Positions 17,679-26,470 of a stretch of DNA of 64,000 nucleotides are shown here, one piece after another. Position 1 is the first letter of the stretch; every line of letters begins with the position of its first letter. The position numbers and the translations under genes are program-made. This DNA comes from DTU019 sp050949825 (GTDB taxonomy: Bacteria > Bacillota > Syntrophomonadia > Syntrophomonadales > Syntrophomonadaceae), in assembly GCA_050949825.1 (NCBI GenBank), contig JBMNGL010000003.1, positions 186,001 to 250,000 on the forward strand, given 5' to 3'. Under the pieces are notes generated by a model. The model was not told the origin of the DNA, did not search any database, and worked only from the letters and a program-made list of their open reading frames with translations.

Positions 17679-19094
17679 TTACCCGCAGCATGAATCGGCT
17701 TGATACCCTTCCACGTCCACGGGGTAATCGCCGCTGAAACAGGCCGCGCAGAAATTGGCGGCGCCGCCCTTTAAGGCGTTAAACATGCCCTCCATGCTCA
17801 GATAATGCAGACTGTCAGCGCCAATAAAGGCTTCAATCTCCACTACCGACATGGTGCTGGCAATCAACTCTTCCCGCTTGGAGGTGTCAATACCATAAAA
17901 ACATGAATGCCGGGTAGGCGGTGAAGCCACCACCATGTGTACTTCGCTGGCCCCGGCATCGCGCAGCATCTGTACAATCTGCTTGCTGGTGGTGCCGCGT
18001 ACGATGGAATCATCAACCATGATCACCCGCCGGCCTTTAACCACCTCGCCCAGCGCGTTCAGTTTGATGCGTACGCTGGTTTCGCGCATCTTCTGGGTAG
18101 GCTGAATGAAGGTGCGACCCACATAGCGATTCTTGATCAGCCCTTCATGGAAGGGCAGGCCAGATTCCTCCGCATAACCCAGGGCTGCAGTAGTACCCGA
18201 GTCAGGCACGGATATGACCATATCAGCTTCTATATTACACTCCCGGGCCAGTTGACGACCCATGGCCCGGCGCGCCTGATACACACTGATGTTGTCTATG
18301 GTGCTGTCGGGACGGGCAAAATAAACATACTCGAAAACACAGGTAGCCTGGCGCGGGGAAGGCATATACTGAATGGATCGCAGGCCATGCTTGTCAATGG
18401 CCACGATCTCCCCGGGTTTCACATCCCGGATCAGACTGGCCCCGATGGTATCAAAGGCAACCGATTCTGAAGCCAGCACATAATTGCCATGCAGCTCGCC
18501 CAGGCACAGCGGCCTGATTCCCATAGGATCACGCGCTCCTATCAAGCGGTCATCCGTGGTGATCACCAGAGCATAACCGCCCTTAAGGTCGATCATGCAC
18601 TTGGATAAGGCTTGTTCCATACGGTCATGAGAGTAACGCGCCAGCAGGTTGGCAATAACCTCGGTATCTGTAGTAGTTTGAAACACTGACCCATAGGCGC
18701 CCAGTTGTTCACGCAGTTTCTTGCCATTCAAGAGATTGCCGTTGTAGGTCAGGGCTACCATACCCTGTAGATAATGGAAAACCATGGGTTGGGAATTGAC
18801 CACACTGCTTTCACCACTGGTCGAATAGCGTACATGGCCCACTGCAATATGCCCGGTCATTTTGTTGATTTGGTCCACATCAATTATATCAGCCAGTAAT
18901 CCCATATCCTTTTGCAAGTGGATTTGATTACCGTCTGAAACCGCAATACCCGCGCTCTCCTGCCCGCGGTGCTGCAGGGCATATAAGCCGTAAAAGGCAG
19001 TGCGAGCAGCGTCGGTATCCTGTTCGGGTTCATTCAGGAAAATCCCGAAAACCCCACATTCATCCTTAAAATGATCATTTAGCTCATGTGGCAT
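17679..19094 (-). CDS. purF: Amidophosphoribosyltransferase PurF
   Basis: Committed step of purine synthesis: transfer of the glutamine amide to PRPP. Cys13 in KDECGVFGIF is the nucleophile exposed after removal of a short propeptide. The PRPP loop is VIMVDDSIVRGTTSKQI. Cysteines in TCVFEY, RHSCFYG and the final NFCAACFSGDYP fit the 4Fe-4S cluster of the Bacillus-type enzyme. 471 aa. A 203-base gap without recognised signals separates it from purB. Confidence 0.97.
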   Translation of the reverse strand: MPHELNDHFKDECGVFGIFLNEPEQDTDAARTAFYGLYALQHRGQESAGIAVSDGNQIHLQKDMGLLADIIDVDQINKMTGHIAVGHVRYSTSGESSVVNSQPMVFHYLQGMVALTYNGNLLNGKKLREQLGAYGSVFQTTTDTEVIANLLARYSHDRMEQALSKCMIDLKGGYALVITTDDRLIGARDPMGIRPLCLGELHGNYVLASESVAFDTIGASLIRDVKPGEIVAIDKHGLRSIQYMPSPRQATCVFEYVYFARPDSTIDNISVYQARRAMGRQLARECNIEADMVISVPDSGTTAALGYAEESGLPFHEGLIKNRYVGRTFIQPTQKMRETSVRIKLNALGEVVKGRRVIMVDDSIVRGTTSKQIVQMLRDAGASEVHMVVASPPTRHSCFYGIDTSKREELIASTMSVVEIEAFIGADSLHYLSMEGMFNALKGGAANFCAACFSGDYPVDVEGYQADSCCG

Positions 19095-19297
19095 AGACCG
19101 GCCTCCCCCCAGTGTCGGATCGCCTGTTTCAATGTTGCCGCCATTTCCGTTTGTCCTCCATAATTTTATTGCAGCATAGTGCCGCCGTTTCCCCCCCTAG
19201 GTGAGACTTTAATGCGCTACTTGTGGGCCGTATCCTGCAGCGCTGTAAGGTGGCAGGGCTGAGACTGGCTATAACCTGGCCTGGAGCCTGGTTTCCA

Positions 19298-20593
19298 TTA
19301 TTCCAGTCCACAGCGTCTAAAGATATAATCCACGTTTTGATAATAAATTGCCATATCGAAGACCGCTTCGATATCTGCTGGGCTTAATAGCTCCATTATA
19401 CGCCGGTCGCCAAACACCAGTTCCTTGAAACTGCGCTGCTTGGACCAACTGAGCATGGCATTTTCCTGCACCAGGCGATAAGCGGTCTCCCGGAGCATGC
19501 CTTTATTAATCAATTGAAGCATCAACTGCTGTGAGAAAATCAGCCCCCCGGTTATGTCGATATTATGCATCATTTTATCTTCGTAAACCACCAGGCCTTC
19601 GACAACCGCTGTAAATTTTTCCAGCATGTAATCCAAAATGATGCAGCTATCCGGTATAATAATCCGTTCCACCGAGGAATGGGTTAGATCCCGCTCATGC
19701 CACAAGGCCACATTTTCCAGTGCCGCTATTGCATTGCCGCGCAGCACCCGCGAAAGCCCGGTTACCCGCTCACTCATCATGGGGTTGCGCTTATGCGGCA
19801 TGGCTGATGAACCTTTTTGGCCCTGGCGAAATGGTTCTTCCACTTCCAGGATCTCGGTGCGCTGCAGATTCCTAATCTCAGTAGCCATCTTTTCCAACGA
19901 ACTGCCGATTACAGCCAGGGTGGCAAGAAGCTGGGCATGGCGGTCACGCTGAATCACCTGGGTTGATACCGGGCAGGGTTTTAACCCCACAGACCGGCAT
20001 ACATGTTCCTCCACCTGCGGGTCAAGGTGGGCATAATTGCCCATGGCGCCTGAGACAGCACCGTAGGCGATTATCTCCCGGGCCTGGACCAACCTTATCA
20101 TATCACGCTCCAGTTCGGTGTACCACAAGGCCATCTTCAGTCCGAAAGTGCTGGGTTCCCCATGCACCCCGTGACTGCGTCCCATGTTTAAGGTATATTT
20201 ATATTTTCTGGCCTGTACAGCTACAACCTGACGCAGTCTGTGCAGTTTAATCTGAATTATATCGATGGCATCACGCATCTGCATGGCCAGTCCGGTATCG
20301 AGAATATCTGATGAGGTCATGCCCAGATGAATGTATTTGGATGATTCACCAACATGTTCAGCCACATTGGTGAGAAAAGCAATCACATCATGATGTACTT
20401 CGGCTTCAATCTGCCGAATGCGTTCCACATCGAAAGCAGCCCGAGCTTTAATAATTTCCACTGCTTCAGCAGGAATATGACCCAACCGGGCCTGTGCTTC
20501 ACAGGCGGCAATCTCAATCTTCAACCAGTTGCGCAGTTTATTATCCTCTGACCAAACCCGGCCCATCTCCGGCAAGGTATAGCGTTCGATCAT
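19298..20593 (-). CDS. purB: Adenylosuccinate lyase PurB
   Basis: Cleaves SAICAR in IMP synthesis and adenylosuccinate in AMP synthesis. The family signature GSSAMPHKRNPMMSE lies near residue 260 with the catalytic Ser; HLGMTSSDILDT and GRSHGVHGEPST (catalytic His) are also present. 431 aa, complete. It starts 11 bases after purE. Confidence 0.97.
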   Translation of the reverse strand: MIERYTLPEMGRVWSEDNKLRNWLKIEIAACEAQARLGHIPAEAVEIIKARAAFDVERIRQIEAEVHHDVIAFLTNVAEHVGESSKYIHLGMTSSDILDTGLAMQMRDAIDIIQIKLHRLRQVVAVQARKYKYTLNMGRSHGVHGEPSTFGLKMALWYTELERDMIRLVQAREIIAYGAVSGAMGNYAHLDPQVEEHVCRSVGLKPCPVSTQVIQRDRHAQLLATLAVIGSSLEKMATEIRNLQRTEILEVEEPFRQGQKGSSAMPHKRNPMMSERVTGLSRVLRGNAIAALENVALWHERDLTHSSVERIIIPDSCIILDYMLEKFTAVVEGLVVYEDKMMHNIDITGGLIFSQQLMLQLINKGMLRETAYRLVQENAMLSWSKQRSFKELVFGDRRIMELLSPADIEAVFDMAIYYQNVDYIFRRCGLE

Positions 20594-20604
20594 GTTTGTT
20601 CTCC

Positions 20605-21117
20605 TTAACCTTGCAGGTAATGTTCAATGCCCAGTTGCTGCAGTTTGCTATCCTTGTCCCGCACCGTCTGCGCCATTTTAAGGCGATAAGCCAGCAAAGC
20701 CCGGCGCAAGTCAGGGTCACTCACGGCCAATATTTGTACCGCCAGCAAGGCAGCGTTGGCACTGCCGTTTATGGCTACGGTAGCTACCGGAATGCCCCGC
20801 GGCATTTGCACAATGGCATACAGGGCATCCACACCAGAGAGGGGCCCACTTTGAATCGGCACTCCGATTACCGGCAGCAAGGTGGATGCTGCCACTACTC
20901 CGGGTAAGTGGGCGGCACCACCCGCTCCGGCAATTATGACCTGCAGACCTCTATCAATAGCGGTGGTGGCATACTGCGCCGTCTCCACGGGTAAACGGTG
21001 GGCAGAACATATGGTAATCTCATAATCGACCCCAAATTCCTGTAGAATACCGGTCGCATCTTTCATTACCGCCAGATCAGAATCACTTCCCATAATAATT
21101 CCTACTTTAGGCATCAA
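20605..21117 (-). CDS. purE: N5-CAIR mutase PurE
   Basis: Converts N5-CAIR to CAIR. The class I pattern GIIMGSDSDLAVM and SAHRLPVET, AGAGGAAHLPGV is clear. 170 aa. It is the first gene behind the promoter-riboswitch-terminator leader. Unlike many Firmicute operons, purK, purC and purS/Q/L do not follow; they must be elsewhere if present. Confidence 0.97.
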   Translation of the reverse strand: MMPKVGIIMGSDSDLAVMKDATGILQEFGVDYEITICSAHRLPVETAQYATTAIDRGLQVIIAGAGGAAHLPGVVAASTLLPVIGVPIQSGPLSGVDALYAIVQMPRGIPVATVAINGSANAALLAVQILAVSDPDLRRALLAYRLKMAQTVRDKDSKLQQLGIEHYLQG

Positions 21118-21148
21118 TTAGCCTCCTTTGCATGAAGACCCGGTTTTC

Positions 21149-21201
21149 AAAAATAGAATACCCAGACGGGTAGTTTCGTAACCGAAACCTGTCCGCCTGG
21201 G
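21149..21201 (-). terminator. Leader terminator of the purine operon
   Basis: On the minus strand CCCAGGCGG pairs with CCGTCTGGG (one wobble), enclosing GTTTCG-GTTA-CGAAAC, and is followed by a T-rich run. It overlaps the 3' edge of the aptamer, as in a transcription-attenuation riboswitch. Confidence 0.8.
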
Positions 21202-21285
21202 CTTTTATCCCTATACGGTGTAGTGCATAGCACCTGTGCCACTCGGACCTGTCCATCCCACATGCGGAACCCTAGGCACACTTTC
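21202..21285 (-). promoter_or_regulatory. ykkC-class riboswitch aptamer, probably the PRPP-sensing subtype
   Basis: The minus strand shows the ykkC core: GTGCCTAGGGTTCCG, then GGACAGGTCCGAGTGGCAC, then an A-rich GGGATAAAAGCCC segment. ykkC variants that sit ahead of purine genes in Clostridia are known to sense PRPP (subtype 2b). Subtype assignment here comes from context, not from checking discriminating bases. Confidence 0.8.
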
Positions 21286-21317
21286 GAGTCCATTAATTAT
21301 GTTGTTTTTACAAGTAG

Positions 21318-21346
21318 ATATTAACAGAGCCTACCAGCAGTGTCAA
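21318..21346 (-). promoter_or_regulatory. Sigma-A promoter of the purine operon
   Basis: On the minus strand TTGACA (21346-21341), a 17-base spacer, and TAATAT (21323-21318), correctly placed before the riboswitch. Confidence 0.8.
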
Positions 21347-21398
21347 CAAGCCCGGGTGTGCCACCACCTCTGTTCTATCGGCACAACAGGCCTGCACT

Positions 21399-21590
21399 CT
21401 AAGCCACAGTATCGTCAATAACATCCACCAGGCGCTGCTTCAGTTCTTTAATCTGCTGCTGCAGATAACCGGCCTCTTCACCTATTTCCGTACTGCCCTG
21501 CGATAGTAAGGCCGCAGACTCAACCTCTTTTTCAATATCCTCTAATTGGCTTACCAGAGTGCCTACCAGGGCCTTCACCAGGTCTTTCAT
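21399..21590 (-). CDS. Small acidic coiled-coil protein, function unknown
   Basis: A 63-residue protein with a good GAGGTGG ribosome site. Nearly the whole length is helical and heptad-like (VSQLEDIEKEVESAALL, then YLQQQIKELKQRLVDVI), with no membrane segment or cysteine. It stands alone between the purine operon leader and the divergently placed GerMN lipoprotein. I do not recognise a family. Confidence 0.65.
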   Translation of the reverse strand: MKDLVKALVGTLVSQLEDIEKEVESAALLSQGSTEIGEEAGYLQQQIKELKQRLVDVIDDTVA

Positions 21591-21799
21591 TTAGCCACCT
21601 CAATTCTTCAGTAAAGCCGCATTGCTCTATTTGCTAATTATTCCCTGGGTCGGCAAGCCATTATACCCAGCTTTCTCAACATAATATGTTTGTACCGATG
21701 AAAGATTTCCACTCAAGAATTGTATAGAATAGCATGATAGCATTGATCTGTTGGGTTTATAATAAGAAATGAAAGTATTTGCAATGAGAGGTGGAGCAC

Positions 21800-22345
21800 A
21801 TGAAAGGGACAAGGCTGGTCTTATTTGTAGTGATCTTAACCATGATGGCGATGTTGGCGGTGGGATGCAAACCGACCAATCAAGACAACGCCGATGTCAA
21901 CAAGAACCCCGCACCTGCCGCAGTAACCAAAGAGGTGACCCTGTATTTCTCCGATAAACAGGCTGAGTTTCTGGTGGCCGAAAAGCGCACCATTCAGGTA
22001 GCAGTCGACGAGCTGCAGCAGGTAGCGAAAGCGGTGGTGAATGAACTGATTGCCGGCCCGCGCGATACATCTTTAAGCAAAACTATACCCCCGGAGGCCC
22101 GGCTGTTATCAGTCAACATTCAAGATAAAACCGCGGTTGTAGATTTTTCAACAGAACTCCAGACCAAACACTGGGGCGGCAGCGCTGGCGAAACCATGAC
22201 AATTATGTCTATCGTAAACAGTCTCACTGAATTGCCCGGCATTGAAAAGGTTCAGTTCTTGATTGAAGGCCAAAAGCAAGAAAGCCTGGTTGGGCACTGG
22301 GACTTAACCAATCCCATACCCCGCGACCAAAAAATAATTAAGTAA
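21800..22345 (+). CDS. GerMN-domain lipoprotein
   Basis: The N-terminus is a lipoprotein signal ending in the lipobox LAVGC, so the protein is anchored to the outer face of the membrane. The rest is one GerMN domain (about residues 50-170), recognisable from the pattern KTIPPEARLLSVNIQDKTAVVDFS and the ending FLIEGQ. Such domains occur in the germination/sporulation lipoprotein GerM and in spore-related or cell-wall proteins. The ATG at 21800 follows GAGAGGTGG. It ends at a palindrome shared with the convergent regulator gene. Confidence 0.85.
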   Translation: MKGTRLVLFVVILTMMAMLAVGCKPTNQDNADVNKNPAPAAVTKEVTLYFSDKQAEFLVAEKRTIQVAVDELQQVAKAVVNELIAGPRDTSLSKTIPPEARLLSVNIQDKTAVVDFSTELQTKHWGGSAGETMTIMSIVNSLTELPGIEKVQFLIEGQKQESLVGHWDLTNPIPRDQKIIK

Positions 22346-22353
22346 GATCCACG

Positions 22354-22400
22354 TGTTGATACGGGGACGGGGTTGTTGTCACCCCGTCCCCGTGTCAACA
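22354..22400. terminator. Bidirectional hairpin with GGGGACGGGG arms
   Basis: TGTTGATACGGGGACGGGGT is mirrored (one mismatch) by ACCCCGTCCCCGTGTCAACA around a 7-base loop. It sits exactly between two convergent genes, and is a member of the REP-like hairpin set in this window. Confidence 0.7.
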
Positions 22401-22402
22401 CT

Positions 22403-23215
22403 TTACAAGTCCAGTGATTCCTTATTCGCAGCCGCAAAGGTCCACAACCCCGCCCGGTCCTGACCATCATAGGGGTAAATGGCATAGCTCATCTCCAGGA
22501 TGCTGAATGGATATTCGCCCTTATGTTGATTAAGGTGTTCGATAATCTTGCGCATTACTACCCAGGTTCCCATTCTATCAGAAAAAGGACATAAAACCAC
22601 CAGGCGATCCCCGCTGCCGATGAGAATATCTGTTTCCCGGAACTGTTCGCGCAGGGCTTCATAGCAGGTATTCATTAATTCCTGTCGATTAAAGGTCGGT
22701 TTATGTTTGAGGTCATCCACATCCAATGAGAGTTGAATGATGGCAAAGGGGTAATTGCCGCGCCTGGCCCGGGCGATTTCGAAATCAATCAAGCGGTTCA
22801 AATCTAATTCGATGGAGCCAGGATACTGCTGTTCACTCGGGGTCGGAAACAGGCTTAATAAACGCCGCACACGACTACAAAACACATCACTGTCAAGCGG
22901 CTTCAAGTAGTAGTCATCTATACCCTGTTTATAAAGACGCAGCACATCTTGTGAACGGGATGATGCCGAAACCACCATAATCGGAATGCGGTACTCATTC
23001 TGTTCCTGGCGAATTGCCTTTATGATTGGAATTACGCGCTCATCACCCAGGCTGTGATCCAGCACAAAGAGCGCCTGCTTGCTGATCATTATATCGCTAT
23101 GTTGCAGCTCCTGCCAGGAGCTGCAACAGCACACTTTATATCCTTTGTTTTGCAAAGCATCTGCAATAAATTTCCGACTGGAAGCCGTAGGGCTAACAAC
23201 AGCTATTTTGTACAT
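22403..23215 (-). CDS. Response regulator with REC domain and degenerate GGDEF-like domain
   Basis: Residues 1-120 form a receiver domain: the phospho-acceptor Asp is in FVLDHSLGD, the Ser/Thr in MVVSASS, and Lys in YLKPLD. After a linker, residues 140-265 follow the GGDEF-like fold (DLNRLIDFEIARARRGNYPFAIIQLSLD ... FRETDILIGSGDRLVVLCP), but the GG(D/E)EF active site is replaced by GSGDRL, so diguanylate cyclase activity is unlikely. No kinase gene is adjacent. Confidence 0.82.
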   Translation of the reverse strand: MYKIAVVSPTASSRKFIADALQNKGYKVCCCSSWQELQHSDIMISKQALFVLDHSLGDERVIPIIKAIRQEQNEYRIPIMVVSASSRSQDVLRLYKQGIDDYYLKPLDSDVFCSRVRRLLSLFPTPSEQQYPGSIELDLNRLIDFEIARARRGNYPFAIIQLSLDVDDLKHKPTFNRQELMNTCYEALREQFRETDILIGSGDRLVVLCPFSDRMGTWVVMRKIIEHLNQHKGEYPFSILEMSYAIYPYDGQDRAGLWTFAAANKESLDL

Positions 23216-23618
23216 GGCTATTCATCCCCAATTCATGTGCTACTAGTTTTTATCGATTGTATGATTATAAAGGTTAAGCTTTTTCAGAATATTCTAACCG
23301 CTTCTGAATTAATACTCCCCAGGGTAGCAAAGCAATGCACTTGCATCTATTCTTTACAAGCAATCCGGCATTTACTGGAGCAGGAATAATGCCATGGTGC
23401 TTCGTTAAATGTGCTCATATGAGCACTGCTATTATAAGCTTACCTTCCTTCTTCACTGCCCCCAGACAGTGGAATATTTTTAAGGCTGACAGTGGGATGA
23501 CCAAATGTTGTGTGGGGATGATTGCTTTACGACAAAAAATATATAGTGCAAAAGGGTGTGAAAGTCAAATCCTTCTGCTAGTATTAAATAACAAACTGAT
23601 TAGAGGAAGGTGACAACT
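23216..23618. other. Intergenic region upstream of mscL with a 16-bp palindrome
   Basis: No gene was found in these 400 bases. They contain a perfect palindrome GTGCTCATATGAGCAC at 23411-23426, suitable as a dimeric regulator site, and an AT-rich stretch before the mscL ribosome site. No clear promoter can be named. Confidence 0.5.
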
Positions 23619-23989
23619 ATGTGGCAAGAGTTTAAGGAATTCGCCATGAAAGGCAATGTACTCGATTTGGCAGTGGCAGTAATCATCGGGGGCGCCTTCG
23701 GTAAAATCATTACCTCACTGGTCCAAGATTTGATTATGCCCCTGGTGGGGCTTTTGCTGGGTGGTTTAGATTTTCCGGTTTGCAGTGGCAGGTGAATAGT
23801 GCGGTTATTAAGTATGGCGCCTTCATTCAGAGCCTGGTTGATTTCCTCATCATAGCCTTTGCCATCTTCCTGGTGGTGAAAGCCGCCAACAGGCGCAAGA
23901 ATAAAGAGGACAAACCCGCGGAAGAAGCACCGCCGCCAAGTGATGAAGTGGTGCTATTAACCGAGATCCGCGATTTGTTGAGAAAGTAA
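23619..23989 (+). pseudogene. mscL: Large-conductance mechanosensitive channel MscL, frameshifted
   Basis: MscL opens under membrane tension to release solutes. The first part, MWQEFKEFAMKGNVLDLAVAVIIGGAFGKI, holds the N-terminal helix and TM1. At 23771-23777 the frame changes: after GGLDF the reading frame stops at 23795, while the next frame continues as GLQWQVNSAVIKYGAFIQSLVDFLIIAFAIFLVVK, the expected loop and TM2, to EIRDLLRK. One lost T in a run of four (five expected) explains it. ATG at 23619 with AGGAAGG. Either a real null allele or a homopolymer sequencing error. Confidence 0.9.
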
Positions 23990-24028
23990 TCACCTGCACA
24001 GACGCCAGTTAGGAGGTTTCTTTGTGAG

Positions 24029-24823
24029 ATGCAAAGTGCGGAGATTAGGGGTTTAGATGTATTCAGTATTGTTGACGGTAATAATATCGGAAAAGTAAGG
24101 GATCTGATAATAAATGCCGCCAGCAAATCTGTGGACTACTTGCTTATTGACATTTCCAACTGGTATTCAGGCTCATATGTTATTCCCTTCAATATGGCCG
24201 TGGGCATCGGGCGGGATGCTGTTATGGTGGAAACTGTAAATTCGCTAAAGAACATTAATGATGATCCCATGGCTGTCAAGCTGGTTGAAAGTGGTATCAA
24301 ACTGATCGGCAACCGGGTTTTGACCATAAAAGGCAATATGATTGGAAAAATCAGCGAGTTTTATATAAATCCTGATACAGGCCAAGTACTGGGCTGCGAG
24401 CTGGTGGATAATGACAATAATGTGCAAGGGATAATCCCCGCTGACATTACGCTTACCTTTGGCAAAGATGCCCTGGTGGTTGGGGATGAAGCAAATGATT
24501 ACCTGCTCAGCAGCATAGATCAGTATGTCTTCCCCGAGGAGAGTGCGGCCGATACACAAATAGGAAAAGATAATACCGTCATATCCAAACCTGAGGCCGC
24601 AGCCATTCCTGAACCAGAAGAAAGCAATGCGGTGCCCCGCTCCAAAGCTGTTGATCTTTTTGAACAAAAACAGCAGGAATACCTGCTCGGCAGGCAAATC
24701 AAGAAAGATATTGCCGATGATGAAGGCAATATTGTGATTAAAAAAGAGAGCACCATAACCAGGGAAATAATAGACAAAGCAATGCTGGTCGGAAAATTCA
24801 AGGAACTGATGATGAATATTTAA
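24029..24823 (+). CDS. PRC-barrel domain protein (two barrels)
   Basis: Two PRC-barrel units are visible: residues about 1-80 (RGLDVFSIVDGNNIGKVRDLII) and 90-160 (IGNRVLTIKGNMIGKISEFYINPDTGQVLGCEL). A charged linker and a helical tail follow with FEQKQQEYLLGRQIKKDIADDEGN, which resembles a hinge before a final Ile-rich helix. No membrane segment. PRC barrels bind proteins or RNA in processes such as ribosome assembly and photosynthesis, so the role here is open. RBS TAGGAGG. Next to mscL in the same direction, 39 bases after its end. Confidence 0.82.
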   Translation: MQSAEIRGLDVFSIVDGNNIGKVRDLIINAASKSVDYLLIDISNWYSGSYVIPFNMAVGIGRDAVMVETVNSLKNINDDPMAVKLVESGIKLIGNRVLTIKGNMIGKISEFYINPDTGQVLGCELVDNDNNVQGIIPADITLTFGKDALVVGDEANDYLLSSIDQYVFPEESAADTQIGKDNTVISKPEAAAIPEPEESNAVPRSKAVDLFEQKQQEYLLGRQIKKDIADDEGNIVIKKESTITREIIDKAMLVGKFKELMMNI

Positions 24824-24848
24824 TAAGCATAAGGTAATCATGAAACCC

Positions 24849-24902
24849 CAGGGGGACGGGGGTGTTGTAACACTAAAGTGTTTCAACACCCCCGTCCCCC
24901 TG
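24849..24902. terminator. Bidirectional hairpin with GGGGGACGGGGG arms
   Basis: CAGGGGGACGGGGGTGTTG is perfectly mirrored by CAACACCCCCGTCCCCCTG. It lies between the convergent PRC-barrel and guaA genes and belongs to the REP-like hairpin family seen at 363 and 22354. Confidence 0.75.
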
Positions 24903-24924
24903 TAGCATGACTGTCACACGGTCA

Positions 24925-26457
24925 TCATTCCCACTCAATCGTCCCCGGCGGCTTGGAAGTGATGTCGTAGGCCACCCGGTTGACGCCGCGGACTTCATTG
25001 ACAATTCGACGGGCCATATTATCCAGGAGCTCGTAAGGCAGTCGGGCCCATTCAGCAGTCATGGCATCGTCACTTACCACGGCACGGATGATGATGGGAT
25101 AGGCATAGGTGCGTTCATCCCCCATGACTCCGACGCTGCGTACCGGGGGCAGAACGGCAAAGGCCTGCCATAATTCACGGTCCAAACCGGCATTACTGAT
25201 TTCTTCCCGCACAATAGCATCGGCTTCCTTCAATATGGTCAATTTCTCAGCGGTGACTTCTTCCAAGACGCGCACCCCCAGACCCGGTCCGGGGAAAGGC
25301 TGACGCCACAGAATGTGCGGAGGAATGCCCAGTTGTTCGCCCAGCAAACGCACCTCATCTTTAAATAGAAGGCGCAAGGGCTCTAATAGTTCAAAATCCA
25401 TATCTTCAGGCAGACCGCCCACATTATGATGGCTTTTAATGGTATCGGCCATGCGGGTGCCGCTCTCAATCACATCCGGATAGATGGTGCCCTGCACCAG
25501 GTATTCAATGTCCCCCAGTTTAGCTTTTTCCTCTTCAAATACACGAATAAACTCTTCCCCGATAATCTTACGCTTCTGTTCCGGCTCTATCACCCCCGCC
25601 AGGCGTTTTAGAAAACGCTCCTGCGCCTCGGCAAAGATAAGATTCATATGCATCTGACCTTTGAAGGTCCCCAGAACCTGCTGAGGCTCATCTTTGCGCA
25701 GCAAACCGTTGTCTACAAAAACACATACCAATTGATCTCCCACCGCGCGATGCACTAAAACGGCTGCCACCGATGAATCCACCCCGCCGCTCAGGGCACA
25801 GAGCACCTTTTTGGAGCCTACCCGGACCTTGATGTCGGCTATACTTGCAGCGATAAAATCACTCAGGTTCCAGTCGCCCTTTAAGCCGCAGACTGCATAA
25901 AGGAAATTCTTAAGGATTTCCAGGCCATAGATAGTATGTTTTACCTCCGGGTGAAACTGCACCCCATAAATCTTTTTCTCCGGGTTGCATAATGCCGCCA
26001 CCGGGCAGTTGCCGGTTTGAGCCGTGCCTGTAAATCCCTCGGGCAGTTTTAGAACTGAATCGCCGTGGCTCATCCACACCTGCATGTCCTTCTCTATTCC
26101 TGCAAAAAGCAAGTCATCACCAGTCACCGTAAGCTGGGCGCGTCCGTATTCGCGGCAATCGCTGCCTTTCACTTCTCCCCCCAGGGTATGGGCCAGAAGC
26201 TGCATACCATAGCAGATACCCAAAACCGGAATGCCCAGGTTAAATATCCGGGGATCACAGACTGGCGCGTTTTCCACATGCACACTGGCGGGTCCTCCGG
26301 TGAGAATGATTCCCAGCGGCTTTTTATCCAGCACTTCTTCATAGCTGATATCGTAAGGCACCATTTCACAATACACTGACAACTCACGCACCCGGCGCGC
26401 AATCAACTGATTATATTGCCCGCCAAAATCCAAAATCAAAACAAGTTCTCTTTCCAT
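24925..26457 (-). CDS. guaA: GMP synthase (glutamine-hydrolysing) GuaA
   Basis: Converts XMP to GMP. The N-terminal class I amidotransferase domain has the nucleophile in LGICYGMQLL and His-Glu in VQFHPEVKHT. The ATP-pyrophosphatase P-loop is ALSGGVDSSVAAV; the C-terminal dimerisation domain ends PPGTIEWE. I choose the ATG at 26457 (MERELVLILDFGGQYNQ) since AGGAG lies upstream; an ATG 24 bases earlier would place that site inside the gene. It follows hpt by 13 bases, forming a guanine-nucleotide unit. Confidence 0.97.
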   Translation of the reverse strand: MERELVLILDFGGQYNQLIARRVRELSVYCEMVPYDISYEEVLDKKPLGIILTGGPASVHVENAPVCDPRIFNLGIPVLGICYGMQLLAHTLGGEVKGSDCREYGRAQLTVTGDDLLFAGIEKDMQVWMSHGDSVLKLPEGFTGTAQTGNCPVAALCNPEKKIYGVQFHPEVKHTIYGLEILKNFLYAVCGLKGDWNLSDFIAASIADIKVRVGSKKVLCALSGGVDSSVAAVLVHRAVGDQLVCVFVDNGLLRKDEPQQVLGTFKGQMHMNLIFAEAQERFLKRLAGVIEPEQKRKIIGEEFIRVFEEEKAKLGDIEYLVQGTIYPDVIESGTRMADTIKSHHNVGGLPEDMDFELLEPLRLLFKDEVRLLGEQLGIPPHILWRQPFPGPGLGVRVLEEVTAEKLTILKEADAIVREEISNAGLDRELWQAFAVLPPVRSVGVMGDERTYAYPIIIRAVVSDDAMTAEWARLPYELLDNMARRIVNEVRGVNRVAYDITSKPPGTIEWE

Positions 26458-26470
26458 CCAGGCTGCACTC

